Source: an uncultured Alphaproteobacteria bacterium | GTDB taxonomy: Bacteria; Pseudomonadota; Alphaproteobacteria; Caulobacterales; Caulobacteraceae | NCBI GenBank assembly: GCA_903933475.1 | Contig: CAIZKE010000196.1 | Coordinates: 1 to 31,804 of the forward strand | Reading direction: 5' to 3' | Length of the DNA: 31,804 nucleotides | Shown: piece by piece, positions 1-7,667 of the stretch | How the letters are laid out: each line of letters begins with the position of its first letter | Position numbering within the stretch: the stretch's first letter is position 1 | Translations under genes and position numbers: made by a program | The notes under the pieces: model-generated | Databases searched by the model: none | What the model was told of the DNA's origin: nothing | Seen by the model: the letters and a program-made list of their open reading frames with translations, nothing else

Positions 1-288
1 GCCTCCCAGGAATACGCCTCGGCCGTGAACCGCAAGGCCCTCCGGTCCCGGGTCATCGATCTCAAATTCCTCGAGGAAAAGGACGGCAGTTCCAAGATCA
101 TCAGCTTTTTCGCCAAGCGGGCGAGGGGCGCCCTGGCCCGCTTCGCCATCGACAACCGGATCGAGCGGGCGGACGACCTGAGGGCCTTCGACCGCGACGG
201 CTACCGCTTCCAGGCCGGGGAGTCCTCGGCCGATCTCTGGGTCTTTTCCCGGCCCCAACCTGCGCCCGCCGGCGCCGACAAGGAGTAG
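1..288 (+). CDS. yaaA: Peroxide stress protein YaaA (UPF0246), C-terminal part
   Basis: The open frame enters from the left edge, so the gene is cut at its 5' end; 95 codons and a TAG stop remain. The remnant carries the family's C-terminal hallmarks: an ASQEYASAV segment (compare the NLASxEY motif), then KIISFFAKRARGALARF and the downstream IDNRIERADDL. In E. coli YaaA lowers free intracellular iron and limits oxidative damage during peroxide stress; the biochemical mechanism is not settled. It is cytosolic, with no membrane segment visible in the remnant. The stop overlaps the Shine-Dalgarno region of bdhA four bases downstream, so the two are probably co-transcribed. The identification rests only on the C-terminal third but the motif match is strong. 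Confidence 0.9.
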   Translation, partial: ASQEYASAVNRKALRSRVIDLKFLEEKDGSSKIISFFAKRARGALARFAIDNRIERADDLRAFDRDGYRFQAGESSADLWVFSRPQPAPAGADKE

Positions 289-292
289 GCCC

Positions 293-1090
293 ATGGCCGT
301 CGACTACAAACTCGAAGGCCACGTGGCGGTCATCACCGGCTCGACCAGCGGCATCGGACAGGCCCTGGCGACCGCCCTGGCCGAGCAGGGGGTCAACGTC
401 GTCCTCAACGGCCTGGGCGACCCGGCCAAGATCGAGGCTGACCGCCAGGCCCTGCAGGCTCGGACCAACTCGGCCGTTCGCTACCATCCCGCCGACATGA
501 CCCGGCCCGAGGAGATCAAGGACCTGATCGCCTATGCCGTCCGCGAGTTCGGGCGCCTGGACATCCTGGTGAATAACGCCGGCATCCAGCACGTGGCGCC
601 GGTAGACGAGTTCCCGGAAGAAAAGTGGGACGCCCTGATTGCGGTGATCCTGTCCGCTACCTTCCACGCCAGCCGGGCGGCCATTCCCATCATGAAGGCC
701 CAGGGCCGGGGGCGGATCATCAACATCGCCTCCGCGCACGGCCTCGTCGCCTCGCCCTTCAAGGCGCCCTATGTGGCGGCCAAGTTCGGGGTGGTGGGCT
801 TCACCAAGGGCCTGGGCGTGGAACTGGCCCGCACGGGCATCACCGCCAACGCCATCTGCCCCGGCTATGTGAAGACCCCCCTCATCGAGGCCCAGATCGT
901 CGACCAGGCCAAGACCCGCGGCATCTCCGAGGACCGGGTGCTGGAGGACGTCATCCTCGCCGCCCAGCCCACCAAGAAGTTCGTCGAGTACGAGCACCTT
1001 GCGGGCATGCTGCTCTACCTGGCCTCTGACGTCGGCGCCTCCGCCACGGGGGCGGCCCTGTCCGTGGATGGCGGCTGGACCGCAACCTGA
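293..1090 (+). CDS. bdhA: D-3-hydroxybutyrate dehydrogenase (SDR family)
   Basis: Cytosolic NAD-dependent short-chain dehydrogenase that interconverts 3-hydroxybutyrate and acetoacetate, as in breakdown of polyhydroxybutyrate or ketone bodies. The 265-aa length is normal for the family. The cofactor motif TGSTSGIG is at residues 15-22, NNAG at 94-97, and the catalytic Ser147, Tyr160 and Lys164 are present. The substrate-carboxylate ligands known from Pseudomonas enzymes (Gln94, His144, Lys152, Gln196) all have counterparts at a constant +5 offset: Gln99, His149, Lys157 and Gln201. This separates it from generic SDRs. ATG at 293 follows an AAGGAG ribosome site embedded in the yaaA stop region, so translation is probably coupled to yaaA. 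Confidence 0.93.
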   Translation: MAVDYKLEGHVAVITGSTSGIGQALATALAEQGVNVVLNGLGDPAKIEADRQALQARTNSAVRYHPADMTRPEEIKDLIAYAVREFGRLDILVNNAGIQHVAPVDEFPEEKWDALIAVILSATFHASRAAIPIMKAQGRGRIINIASAHGLVASPFKAPYVAAKFGVVGFTKGLGVELARTGITANAICPGYVKTPLIEAQIVDQAKTRGISEDRVLEDVILAAQPTKKFVEYEHLAGMLLYLASDVGASATGAALSVDGGWTAT

Positions 1091-1095
1091 CGACG

Positions 1096-1154
1096 CAAGG
1101 TACCTTTCCAAAAAAGGTACCTTGCCATGCCAGATACCTTGCGATAGATACCTC
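1096..1154 (+). promoter_or_regulatory. Promoter and probable PadR operator array upstream of the padR operon
   Basis: Four copies of a G(G/A)TACC core start at 1099, 1116, 1133 and 1147, spaced 17, 17 and 14 bp. The first two are full AAGGTACCTT palindromes and together form a perfect 12-bp inverted repeat (1096-1107 with 1113-1124). A sigma70-like promoter fits inside: TTGCCA at 1122-1127, a 17-bp spacer and TAGATA at 1145-1150. The last two repeats flank or cover the -10. PadR regulators usually repress their own operons through such sites, so autoregulation is likely; the binding itself is inferred. Confidence 0.55.
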
Positions 1155-1177
1155 TTCATCAGAAGGAGGCATTTGTC

Positions 1178-1504
1178 TTGCCCGAAGCCGTACAGGTTCA
1201 GCTGAAGAGGGGGGTCCTGGAGCTATGCGTCCTGGCCCTGCTCTCCCGCGCCGATGCCTACGCCTATGACATCGCTGCCCGCCTCGCGGTGGCGATCGAC
1301 ATGGGCGAAGGTACGATCTACCCCCTCATGCGCCGGATGCAGTCCGATGGACTGGTCGACACCTACCTGGTCGAAAGCCCCTCCGGCCCCCCCCGCAAAT
1401 ATTACCGGCTGACCCCTGTGGGTCGGACCAGCCTCTCCGCCCAAAAGGCGGAGTGGACGGCCTTCTCAGCAGCTGTCGGTGTAATCCTTGGAGACGAAAA
1501 ATGA
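1178..1504 (+). CDS. PadR-family transcriptional regulator
   Basis: A 108-aa cytosolic winged-helix repressor. It opens with the PadR pattern LKRGVLELCVLALLSRADAYAY, followed by the recognition helix region ending in GEGTIYPLMRRMQSDGL and the wing with PRKYYRLTPVGR. It is of the short PadR-s2 type, without a long C-terminal dimerisation domain. The start is TTG at 1178, chosen because AAGGAGG (1163-1169) sits 8 bases upstream and no ATG or GTG fits as well. Its stop overlaps the ATG of the next gene (ATGA at 1501-1504), so it heads a translationally coupled operon with DUF1700 and DUF2807 proteins, a common arrangement for envelope-sensing PadR operons. The ligand or signal is unknown. The repeat array just upstream is the likely autoregulatory target. 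Confidence 0.9.
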   Translation: MPEAVQVQLKRGVLELCVLALLSRADAYAYDIAARLAVAIDMGEGTIYPLMRRMQSDGLVDTYLVESPSGPPRKYYRLTPVGRTSLSAQKAEWTAFSAAVGVILGDEK

Positions 1505-2076
1505 GCCGTGAGCTCTTCCTGGGCCGGTTAAGGACCGGCCTCGCCGGCCTGCCGCCGGAAACCATCTCGGACTTTGTGTCCGACTACGCCGCCCACTTCG
1601 ACGAGGGCGTCGCCGCCGGCCGCAGCGAGACTGACGTTGCTGCGGGTCTTGGCGATCCCGCCCGCCTGGCGCGGGAACTGAAGGCCGAAGCCGGCCTGAA
1701 GCGCTGGGAGGCCGAGCGCAATCCTTCCGCCGCAGCAGGCGCCATCTTCGCCGTCCTCGGGTTGGGCGTCGTCGACGTCCTGATCCTGCTGCCCATCCTG
1801 CTGCCTATCCTCGGCACGCTTTTGGGCTTTGCCATTGCCTCGGTGGTGGGATTCGGGGCCGGGGCCTTTGTCTTCGTCATCGGCGCCTTCGCCGGTGTCG
1901 CACGGGATGTCGCCGCTGCCATGCTGGCAGGTCTCGGTGTCATGGCCGGCTTTGTCTCGCTGGGTGCCCTGACCGCCCTGGTCACCATCGGCCTGGTCAA
2001 CGCCCTGGTCTGGTACGGCCGCCTGCACCTGAAGCTTCTCAAGCCTGCCCTTGAAGGCGGGGAGGTCCGCTCATGA
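1501..2076 (+). CDS. DUF1700 (HAAS-domain) membrane protein
   Basis: A 191-aa protein encoded directly after the PadR regulator. The N-terminal ~75 residues form the HAAS-like alpha-helical domain (FLGRLRTGLAGLPPETISDF, then GDPARLARELKAEAG). About four hydrophobic segments follow between residues ~80 and ~180, so it lies in the inner membrane with the helical domain probably cytosolic. DUF1700 proteins are usually linked to PadR regulators and DUF4097/DUF2807 proteins; the HAAS domain is thought to communicate with the regulator, but the molecular role is not established. ATG at 1501 is used because it overlaps the padR stop by four bases; a 16-codon longer frame exists but would lie inside padR. 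The stop overlaps the next ATG in the same way. Confidence 0.85.
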   Translation: MSRELFLGRLRTGLAGLPPETISDFVSDYAAHFDEGVAAGRSETDVAAGLGDPARLARELKAEAGLKRWEAERNPSAAAGAIFAVLGLGVVDVLILLPILLPILGTLLGFAIASVVGFGAGAFVFVIGAFAGVARDVAAAMLAGLGVMAGFVSLGALTALVTIGLVNALVWYGRLHLKLLKPALEGGEVRS

Positions 2077-2822
2077 TCCGCACACTCGCCATCATCGCCG
2101 CCGCAGGCTTCGTCCTGTGCATTGGTGCCCTGTCCGCCGCCATCGCCTTCGCCGGGGGCCCAAGCGGCCTGCAGGACAGGTTCAGCCAGATTACCAAGGA
2201 GATGGACCTCTCCATCGATTCCGATGACGGATCCGAGATCATCCTCGGCGACTCCGGGCCGCGGGCCACCCGCAAGCTGGCCTGGGACGGCACCGACACC
2301 CTCGATATCGACGCCTTCGCCGACGTGACCTACGTCCAGGGGGCCGCCCGCAGCGTCAGCCTGGAGGGGCCCGCCACCCTGCTCGACAAGATTACGATCA
2401 AGGACGGCCGGATCGACTTCGACGGATCCCGCTGGAATGGCGGCGCCCTCAAGGTGGTCATTGAGGCGCCCGGGGTCACCCGCTTCGACATGGGTGGCGT
2501 CCAGGACCTGAAGATCACCGGTTACGACCAGGACACACTGGAGATCAGTCTCAGCGGTGCCGGGCGCGTCACGGCCAGCGGCAAGGCCCGCAAGGCGAGC
2601 CTCGATATCTCAGGTACCGGCGCGGCCAACCTCGCCGCCCTCGAGATCGAAGAGGCCGAGGTTGACCTCTCCGGCGCGGGCAAGGCGACCCTGGGTCCGA
2701 AGCAGTCCGCGAAGATCAACGTGTCCGGGATCGGCGAGGTCGAGCTCACCCGCCGGCCTGCCCAGCTGGAGCAAAACATCTCCGGTGCAGGCCGGGTCAG
2801 CCAGCCGGGTCTTCCCGGCTAG
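2073..2822 (+). CDS. Head-GIN domain (DUF2807) exported protein
   Basis: A 249-aa protein whose first ~28 residues form a hydrophobic signal or anchor segment, so most of the chain is predicted to be periplasmic. The rest is rich in short beta-strand repeats with a recurring SG(A/T/I)G turn: ISLSGAGRV, LDISGTGAANL, VDLSGAGKATL, INVSGIGEVEL and NISGAGRV. This is typical of the right-handed beta-helix DUF2807 (putative autotransporter head GIN) fold, related to DUF4097. It is the third gene of the padR operon, with an ATGA overlap to the DUF1700 gene. The function is unknown; a surface or periplasmic stress-sensing or adhesive role is only conjecture. There is no lipobox cysteine. It ends 38 bp before the lipocalin gene. 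Confidence 0.82.
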   Translation: MIRTLAIIAAAGFVLCIGALSAAIAFAGGPSGLQDRFSQITKEMDLSIDSDDGSEIILGDSGPRATRKLAWDGTDTLDIDAFADVTYVQGAARSVSLEGPATLLDKITIKDGRIDFDGSRWNGGALKVVIEAPGVTRFDMGGVQDLKITGYDQDTLEISLSGAGRVTASGKARKASLDISGTGAANLAALEIEEAEVDLSGAGKATLGPKQSAKINVSGIGEVELTRRPAQLEQNISGAGRVSQPGLPG

Positions 2823-2860
2823 GGCCCGAGGCGCTATCTGGGGCGGAAGGGGAGACCTCC

Positions 2861-3376
2861 ATGAAACCTTCCGCCCTTTTCCTCGTCCTGATCCTGCTGG
2901 CCACGCCCGCCGCCAGCCTTGCGGCCCCGGCTCCCGTCACCCGCCAGCCCGTGGACGTCGCCGCCCATTACTCCGGCCAGTGGCTGGAAATCGCCCGCCG
3001 GCCCATGCTGATCACCCGGGGCTGTGTGGCGGCGACCACCGACTACACGCCGCGCGCCGATGGCGGGGTGGATGTCCTCGACGCCTGTTACCGGGATGGC
3101 AAGCGAGTGGAGATCGCCGGCAAGGGCGAGATCCTCGACCCCGGAACCCAGGCCCGCCTGAGGGTGACCTACAATCCCTTCGTGGTCTGGGAGTATCAGG
3201 TCCTCCACCGGGATCCGTCGGGCGCCTGGTTCATCTCGTCGGACCCGAAGTTCCGCAACCTCTTCATCTTCGCCCGCCAGCGGCCGACCGAGGCCGAGCA
3301 GAAGGTCATGGTCGAGAAGGCCGCCGCCCTCGGCTACGACGTCGGTCAGCTGGAATTTCCTGCCCTCGATCGCTGA
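2861..3376 (+). CDS. Periplasmic lipocalin (Blc-like)
   Basis: A 171-aa protein with a signal peptide (residues 1 to about 21, cleavage near SLA-AP). The mature part has the lipocalin signature YSGQWLEIAR at 37-46, containing the conserved GxW, and a C-terminal strand pattern AWFISSDPKFRNLFIFAR like that of bacterial Blc. Cys55 and Cys76 could form a disulfide. Unlike E. coli Blc there is no lipobox cysteine, so it should be soluble in the periplasm rather than lipid-anchored. Lipocalins bind small hydrophobic ligands such as fatty acids or lysophospholipids; the ligand here cannot be told. A good ribosome site (AAGGGGAG) precedes the ATG. It may be read through from the padR operon upstream. 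Confidence 0.86.
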   Translation: MKPSALFLVLILLATPAASLAAPAPVTRQPVDVAAHYSGQWLEIARRPMLITRGCVAATTDYTPRADGGVDVLDACYRDGKRVEIAGKGEILDPGTQARLRVTYNPFVVWEYQVLHRDPSGAWFISSDPKFRNLFIFARQRPTEAEQKVMVEKAAALGYDVGQLEFPALDR

Positions 3377-3440
3377 TCCGGGTTGACGCCCGGCCTCTCC
3401 TTGCGGTCCTTCATTCCCGACACAAACGGGAGGATGACCC

Positions 3441-4226
3441 ATGGCCTATCGGCCTTTTGATCTGACGGGAAAGGTGGCCCTGGTCACCGGTGGTAATGGC
3501 GGTATCGGCTTCGGCATGGTCGAGGCCCTGGCTCAGGCCGGGGCGGACGTGGTCATCTGGGGCTCCAACGGCAAGAAGAATACCGCCGCCGCCGAGGCCT
3601 TGAAGGACTCCGGCGTCCGGGTCCTGACCCAGGTCGTCGACGTCGCCGACGAGGACGCCGTGCGCGAGGGCATGGCCGAGGCCGTCCGCCAGATGGGCCG
3701 GATCGACACGGTGGTCGCCAACGCCGGCATCGGCGGCGGTGCCTCCTCCTTCTCCGACTTCCCCACCGAGACCTACCGGCGCGTGCTGGCGGTCAACCTG
3801 GACGGCGTCTTTTTCACCTTCCGGGAAGCCTGCAAGCACATGGTCGAGCGGGCCAACGAGGGCGACAAGGCCGGAGGCTCCCTGGTGGTGATCTCCTCGC
3901 TCTCCGCCTACGATGGTGCCCCGCGGAACGAGGCCTACGCCGCCACCAAGGGGGCGGTGATCTCCATGATCCGCTCCATCGCCGTGGAGCACGCCCGTTA
4001 CGGCGTCCGCGCCAACGCTGTCCTGCCGGGCTGGATTGCCACCGACATGACCGCCGGTGCCCAGGGCAATGACAAGTTCAACGACGCGGTGATCCGCCGC
4101 GTGCCGGTGCGCCGCTGGGGCCAGCCGGCGGACTTCGGCGGCATTGCCGTCTACCTGTCCTCGGACGCCTCGGCCTTCCATACCGGCGACAGCTTCCTGA
4201 TCGACGGCGGCTACGGGATCTTCTGA
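3441..4226 (+). CDS. SDR-family oxidoreductase
   Basis: A 261-aa classical short-chain dehydrogenase, cytosolic. TGGNGGIG (16-23) binds the dinucleotide, ANAG is at 93-96, and the catalytic residues are Ser153, Tyr166 and Lys170 in YAATK. The C-terminal region ends with the usual GxxxxxDGG-type motif (GDSFLIDGGYGIF). The residues that specify 3-hydroxybutyrate in bdhA are absent, so the substrate is not predictable; related proteins are annotated as glucose/ribitol or 3-oxoacyl-ACP-type reductases. ATG at 3441 follows GGGAGG at a good distance. The gene is convergent with metZ, 11 bp from it, without an obvious terminator between them. Confidence 0.88.
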   Translation: MAYRPFDLTGKVALVTGGNGGIGFGMVEALAQAGADVVIWGSNGKKNTAAAEALKDSGVRVLTQVVDVADEDAVREGMAEAVRQMGRIDTVVANAGIGGGASSFSDFPTETYRRVLAVNLDGVFFTFREACKHMVERANEGDKAGGSLVVISSLSAYDGAPRNEAYAATKGAVISMIRSIAVEHARYGVRANAVLPGWIATDMTAGAQGNDKFNDAVIRRVPVRRWGQPADFGGIAVYLSSDASAFHTGDSFLIDGGYGIF

Positions 4227-4237
4227 CCCCGGCGGAG

Positions 4238-5422
4238 TCAGACCCGATCGAGGGCCTGGACCACGTCCTCGGCCAGGTCCTCGGCGTCCTCCAGTCCGAC
4301 GCTCATCCGTACCCAGCCCTCGGTAAGGCCGATCTCCAGCCGCTCGGACTCCGACAGGGACCGGTGGGTGGTTGTGCTGGGGTGGGTGGCCATGGACTTG
4401 GCGTCGCCCAGGTTGTTCGAGATGTCGACGATCCCCAGGGCGTCCAGGAAGGCCCAGGCCCGCTCCCGCGTTCCCAGGTCGAAGGCCACGACACTGCCGG
4501 GCCCTGTCATCTGGCTGGCGATGAGGTTGGCCTGGGGGTGATCCTTCCGACCGGGGAAGACTACCCGGCTGACCGCTGGATGACTGGCCAGGGTCTCAGT
4601 GACCTTGCCGGCATTGTCCGACTGGCGCCGCACGCGCAGGTCCAGGGTCTCCAGGCCCTTCAGCAGCACCCAGGCATTGAAGGGTGACAGGGCCGGGCCG
4701 GTGTGACGCAGGATGTCGCGGTAGGCCTCGGTCATCAGCTCGGCACTCCCCAGGATGGCACCGCCCAGCACCCGGCCCTGGCCGTCAATGTGCTTGGTGG
4801 CCGAGTAGACGACGATGTCGGCTCCCAGCTCGAGGGGCTTCTGGAAGATCGGGGTGGCGAAGACATTGTCCACCACCAGCCGGGCGCCGGCAGACCGCGA
4901 CAGGGCGGCCACCTCGGCGATGGGGGTCACCTCCAGCAGGGGATTGGCCGGGCTCTCCACCAGAAAGGCCCGGGTGTTGGGCCGGACGGCGGCGGCCCAG
5001 GCGGCCGGGTCCGTGGCGTCGACGAAGGTCACGTCCACCCCGAAGCGCGGCATCCACTGCGACAGGATCCAGCGGCAGGAGCCGAACAGGGCCCGGCCCG
5101 CGACGACATGGTCGCCGGCCCGCACCAGGCCCTGCAGGGCCACGTGCACCGCCGACATTCCCGAAGCCGTGGCTCGGCAGACCTCGGCCCCCTCCAGCAG
5201 GGCCAGGCGGTCCTCGAACATCTGCGTCGTGGGGTTGCCGAAGCGCTGGTAGATGAAGCCCGGATCCTCGCCGGAGAAGCGCCGGTCGGCCGCCGCAGCG
5301 CTGTCGTAGGCGAAGCTCTGGGTCAGGTAGAGGGCCTCGGAGATCTCGCCATAGGGCGAGCGGGCCATGCCGCCACGTACCAGTCGGGTCTGGGGGCGCC
5401 AGTCCTTGGGGTCTTGGGGCAT
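4238..5422 (-). CDS. metZ: O-succinylhomoserine sulfhydrylase
   Basis: A 394-aa cytosolic PLP enzyme of the Cys/Met metabolism family. It combines O-succinylhomoserine with sulfide to give homocysteine, the direct sulfhydrylation route to methionine. Tyr59-Arg60 (YQR) and SGM (88-90) contact the PLP phosphate, Asp185 holds the pyridine nitrogen, and Lys210 in SATKHIDGQGR forms the Schiff base. The sequence pattern (HIDGQGRVLGG, SPANPLLEV) is that of MetZ rather than cystathionine gamma-synthase or beta-lyase, although these families are close. It is divergent from the dCTP deaminase gene. I looked for a SAM-II-like leader in the 120 bp upstream and saw none. Confidence 0.9.
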   Translation of the reverse strand: MPQDPKDWRPQTRLVRGGMARSPYGEISEALYLTQSFAYDSAAAADRRFSGEDPGFIYQRFGNPTTQMFEDRLALLEGAEVCRATASGMSAVHVALQGLVRAGDHVVAGRALFGSCRWILSQWMPRFGVDVTFVDATDPAAWAAAVRPNTRAFLVESPANPLLEVTPIAEVAALSRSAGARLVVDNVFATPIFQKPLELGADIVVYSATKHIDGQGRVLGGAILGSAELMTEAYRDILRHTGPALSPFNAWVLLKGLETLDLRVRRQSDNAGKVTETLASHPAVSRVVFPGRKDHPQANLIASQMTGPGSVVAFDLGTRERAWAFLDALGIVDISNNLGDAKSMATHPSTTTHRSLSESERLEIGLTEGWVRMSVGLEDAEDLAEDVVQALDRV

Positions 5423-5447
5423 GAGCGGTCTCCGTATCAGAAGCCTG

Positions 5448-5476
5448 CTTCAACAGGGCCGGGCACCGCAGGTCAA
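5448..5476 (-). promoter_or_regulatory. Candidate metZ promoter
   Basis: Reading on the minus strand, TTGACC (5471-5476) and TTGAAG (5448-5453) are separated by 17 bp, placing a start point roughly 20 bases before the metZ ATG. The -35 is good and the -10 poor, so this is only a candidate. Confidence 0.25.
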
Positions 5477-5542
5477 GCGGCGGCTCGGACAGGGCTCCCG
5501 GACAGCCTTGCCAAGCGGGCTCCCGGCGGCGAGTGTCCCCCC

Positions 5543-6565
5543 ATGTCCGAGACTTCGCCTGCGGGGATTCTGCCCTGCCAGACCCTGGAGGCCCTGATCG
5601 CGCAGGCGGCGATCACCGCCGCCCGTCCCTTCGACGCCGACCAGGTCCAGCCCGCCAGCCTGGACCTGCGCCTGGGCCGGCGCGCCTGGCGGGTCCGCGC
5701 ATCCTTCCTGCCCCGACCCGGCCGCACCGTGGCCGACCGCCTGGCAGACGTAATCATGCACGAGATCGACCTGTCGGCCGGCGCCGTTCTGGAGCGGGGC
5801 TGCGTCTACATCGCCGAGCTTCAGGAGGCCCTGGCCCTGCCCGCCGGCGTCTCGGCCCGGGCCAACCCCAAGAGCTCCACCGGCCGGCTGGACGTGTTCG
5901 TGCGCCTGCTCACCGACCACCAACCGGCCTTCGACGACGTGGTCGACGGCTACCGGGGCCCCGCCTTCATCGAGATCGCGCCGCAGACCTTCTCGGTCCT
6001 GGTGCGAGCGGGTACCCGGCTCAACCAACTGCGCCTGAAGCGGGGCGAGCCCCCGCGCCTGTCTACGGTCAGTATCGGGGTCGACCTGGAAAGTGAGGCG
6101 ATCGCCGGCTTCCGCGCCCGCCGCCACGCCGGGGTCGTCGACATGGACCGGGTGGGCGGCCACGACCCCAGGGACTTCTGGGAGCCCCTGACGCCCCGCC
6201 GCGGCGAACTGCTGCTGGATCCCGGCGAGTTCTACATCCTGGCCTCGCGCGAGGCGGTGGAGATCCCCGTCCTGCAGGCTGCGGAGATGACCCCCATCGA
6301 CCCCTCCGTGGGCGAGTTCCGGGTGCACTACGCCGGCTTCTTCGATCCCGGCTTTGGCGCCGCCGAGGCCGGCGCCCGGGGTTCACGGGGTGTGCTGGAG
6401 GTGCGCAGCCACGAGACGCCCTTCCTGCTGGAGCATGGACAGACTGTGGCGCGGCTGGTCTTCGAGCCCCTGACCGAGCGGCCCACGCGCCTGTATGGCG
6501 AGGGCGGTGGCCACTACCAGAAGCAGGGCCTCAAGCTGTCCAAGCACTTCCGGCCCTGGAGCTGA
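5543..6565 (+). CDS. dcd: 2'-deoxycytidine 5'-triphosphate deaminase (two-domain form)
   Basis: A 340-aa cytosolic nucleotide enzyme of the dUTPase/dCTP-deaminase superfamily, predicted to deaminate dCTP to dUTP for thymidylate synthesis. The first dUTPase-like domain contains QPASLDLRLG (about 36-45), the active-site motif ANPKSSTGRLDVFVR (107-121), GYRGPAFIEI (137-146) and GTRLNQLRL (157-165). A second similar domain follows (GEFYILASREAVEIP, HYAGFFDPGFG, LEVRSHETPFLLEHGQ). This tandem form, nearly twice the E. coli Dcd length, is the usual alphaproteobacterial type. The frame stays open for 840 bases upstream, antisense to metZ; ATG at 5543 is chosen because family homology begins right after it. 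The ribosome site (GGCGAG) is weak. Confidence 0.88.
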   Translation: MSETSPAGILPCQTLEALIAQAAITAARPFDADQVQPASLDLRLGRRAWRVRASFLPRPGRTVADRLADVIMHEIDLSAGAVLERGCVYIAELQEALALPAGVSARANPKSSTGRLDVFVRLLTDHQPAFDDVVDGYRGPAFIEIAPQTFSVLVRAGTRLNQLRLKRGEPPRLSTVSIGVDLESEAIAGFRARRHAGVVDMDRVGGHDPRDFWEPLTPRRGELLLDPGEFYILASREAVEIPVLQAAEMTPIDPSVGEFRVHYAGFFDPGFGAAEAGARGSRGVLEVRSHETPFLLEHGQTVARLVFEPLTERPTRLYGEGGGHYQKQGLKLSKHFRPWS

Positions 6566-6575
6566 TCCGGGCGGC

Positions 6576-7439
6576 TCAGAGCCGGTCGCGCACGGGTAGA
6601 TTCATGGCCGAGAAGCGGTCGTCCAGGTGCTCGATCTCCAGGAAGCCGGAGGATGCGCCAAAGGGCTTGTAGATCGAGAAGGTCTTGGCGACCCCCAGGG
6701 TGGCGGCGCTCTCCAGGGGCGAGATGAAGCTGCAGTCGCGGTCCAGCCAGTGGGGCTGGCTCATCCAGTAGGACAACTGGTCGCGGGTGAGGGCGTAGAA
6801 TCCCGAGTGCGGATTGCGCGCCCGCTGGAAGACACCGTCGCGGCCGAAGGGCGAGCCGTAGAGGGCCTCCTCGTCGGGTACATGGGCCTTCATCGTCGTG
6901 GCGATGGCGGGGGCCAGGTCGCCGTCGATGTAGGTCTTGGGCGCATGGCCGGCGGGGTTCAGCTCGACCCGGTTGGGCATGAGCACCCGCCGCGGCCCAA
7001 AGGTGCGGTTGAACCAGACGAGCTTGTCGACGAAGGCCGGGTCGTTGATCTTCAGGTCGTCCTCGCTGAAGACGAACAGGTCGTAGAGGTTGCGCCAGCC
7101 GGCGAACAGGCCCTGGGCGGTGAAGCCCAGCATCCGCGGATCCTCAAGGTTGTGCTTGGCCACCCGCACGCCCATGGCCGTGCAGAAGTCCGGCGTCATC
7201 AGGTGCTTCTCGCCGGTGGTCGTGACCACGATGTCCACCGTGTCCTCGGACCGGGGCCCCATGTGGAAGGACCGGGAGCCCACGTCGAGCATGGCGCTGG
7301 GGCCGAAGTGGGCCCGCCAGCTGCGGATGGCGCCCTCCACCGCCGCCTTGCGGTCGGCCTCGCGGCTGGCGTCCGTCGAGGCGTGCCGGGGCTTGGCCTC
7401 GCCAGAGAAGTAGTGTGCGAAGATGACCAGGATGCGCAT
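6576..7439 (-). CDS. Unrecognised protein, possibly glycosyltransferase-like
   Basis: A 287-aa soluble protein without signal peptide or membrane segments. The N terminus is a hydrophobic strand (MRILVIFAHYF) like the first beta strand of a Rossmann or GT-A fold. Around 118-131 is LYDLFVFSEDDLKI, where an acidic SEDD follows a hydrophobic strand, as the DxD metal motif does in GT-A glycosyltransferases. Downstream, NPHSGFYALTRDQLSYWM and the C-terminal PLESAATLG also resemble acceptor-side regions of such enzymes. I cannot name a family. It is convergent with dcd (10 bp apart) and stands alone, 104 bp from the tRNA gene. An alternative is a non-catalytic Rossmann protein. Confidence 0.6.
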   Translation of the reverse strand: MRILVIFAHYFSGEAKPRHASTDASREADRKAAVEGAIRSWRAHFGPSAMLDVGSRSFHMGPRSEDTVDIVVTTTGEKHLMTPDFCTAMGVRVAKHNLEDPRMLGFTAQGLFAGWRNLYDLFVFSEDDLKINDPAFVDKLVWFNRTFGPRRVLMPNRVELNPAGHAPKTYIDGDLAPAIATTMKAHVPDEEALYGSPFGRDGVFQRARNPHSGFYALTRDQLSYWMSQPHWLDRDCSFISPLESAATLGVAKTFSIYKPFGASSGFLEIEHLDDRFSAMNLPVRDRL

Positions 7440-7543
7440 GGAGACCCGCCGTCAGATGTCTCCTGCTTCCTACAGGCCGCCGCGGCCGGGGGAAAGGCGC
7501 GGTCTTGAGCCCGGCCGTCCCGGGCTGTAAGGGAGAGCCCAGC

Positions 7544-7618
7544 GCGGGCGTAGTTCAGAGGTAGAACGCAAGCTTCCCAAGCTTGATGTCGGGGGTTCGA
7601 TTCCCCCCGCCCGCTCCA
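7544..7618 (+). tRNA. tRNA-Gly (anticodon CCC), CCA encoded
   Basis: A full cloverleaf can be drawn: 7-bp acceptor stem 7544-7550 with 7608-7614, D stem GTTC/GAAC with loop AGAGGTA, anticodon stem CAAGC/GCTTG (7569-7573 with 7581-7585) around loop TTCCCAA, 5-base variable loop, and T stem GGGGG/CCCCC with TTCGATT loop. The anticodon CCC (7576-7578) reads GGG. The discriminator is T7615 and CCA is encoded at 7616-7618. Confidence 0.97.
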
Positions 7619-7667
7619 GTCCCTTCCCGCAGCGGGAGTCCCACAAATCCGGCATCTTGCGGCCGGA

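Noticed and set aside
1096..1124. Hairpin after bdhA considered as an intrinsic terminator.
   Set aside because: The 12-bp stem is good but no T run follows, and each arm is itself a palindrome repeated further downstream, so an operator is more likely.
101..1159. A 352-codon open frame antisense to bdhA.
   Set aside because: The bdhA reading has all catalytic and substrate residues; the antisense product resembles nothing and crosses the padR promoter region.
3383..3411. TTGACG before the SDR gene as a sigma70/73 promoter.
   Set aside because: No acceptable -10 element at 10-19 bp spacing.
4703..5542. The frame of the dCTP deaminase gene stays open 840 bases further upstream.
   Set aside because: This stretch is antisense to metZ, has no domain pattern, and the family's N terminus begins at ATG 5543.
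5423..5542. SAM-II type riboswitch in front of metZ.
   Set aside because: No recognisable conserved SAM-II core or pseudoknot sequence was found in the 120 bp.
7622..7638. Short CCCG/CGGG hairpin after the tRNA gene as its terminator.
   Set aside because: The stem is only about 5 bp with a 3-base loop and there is no T run.
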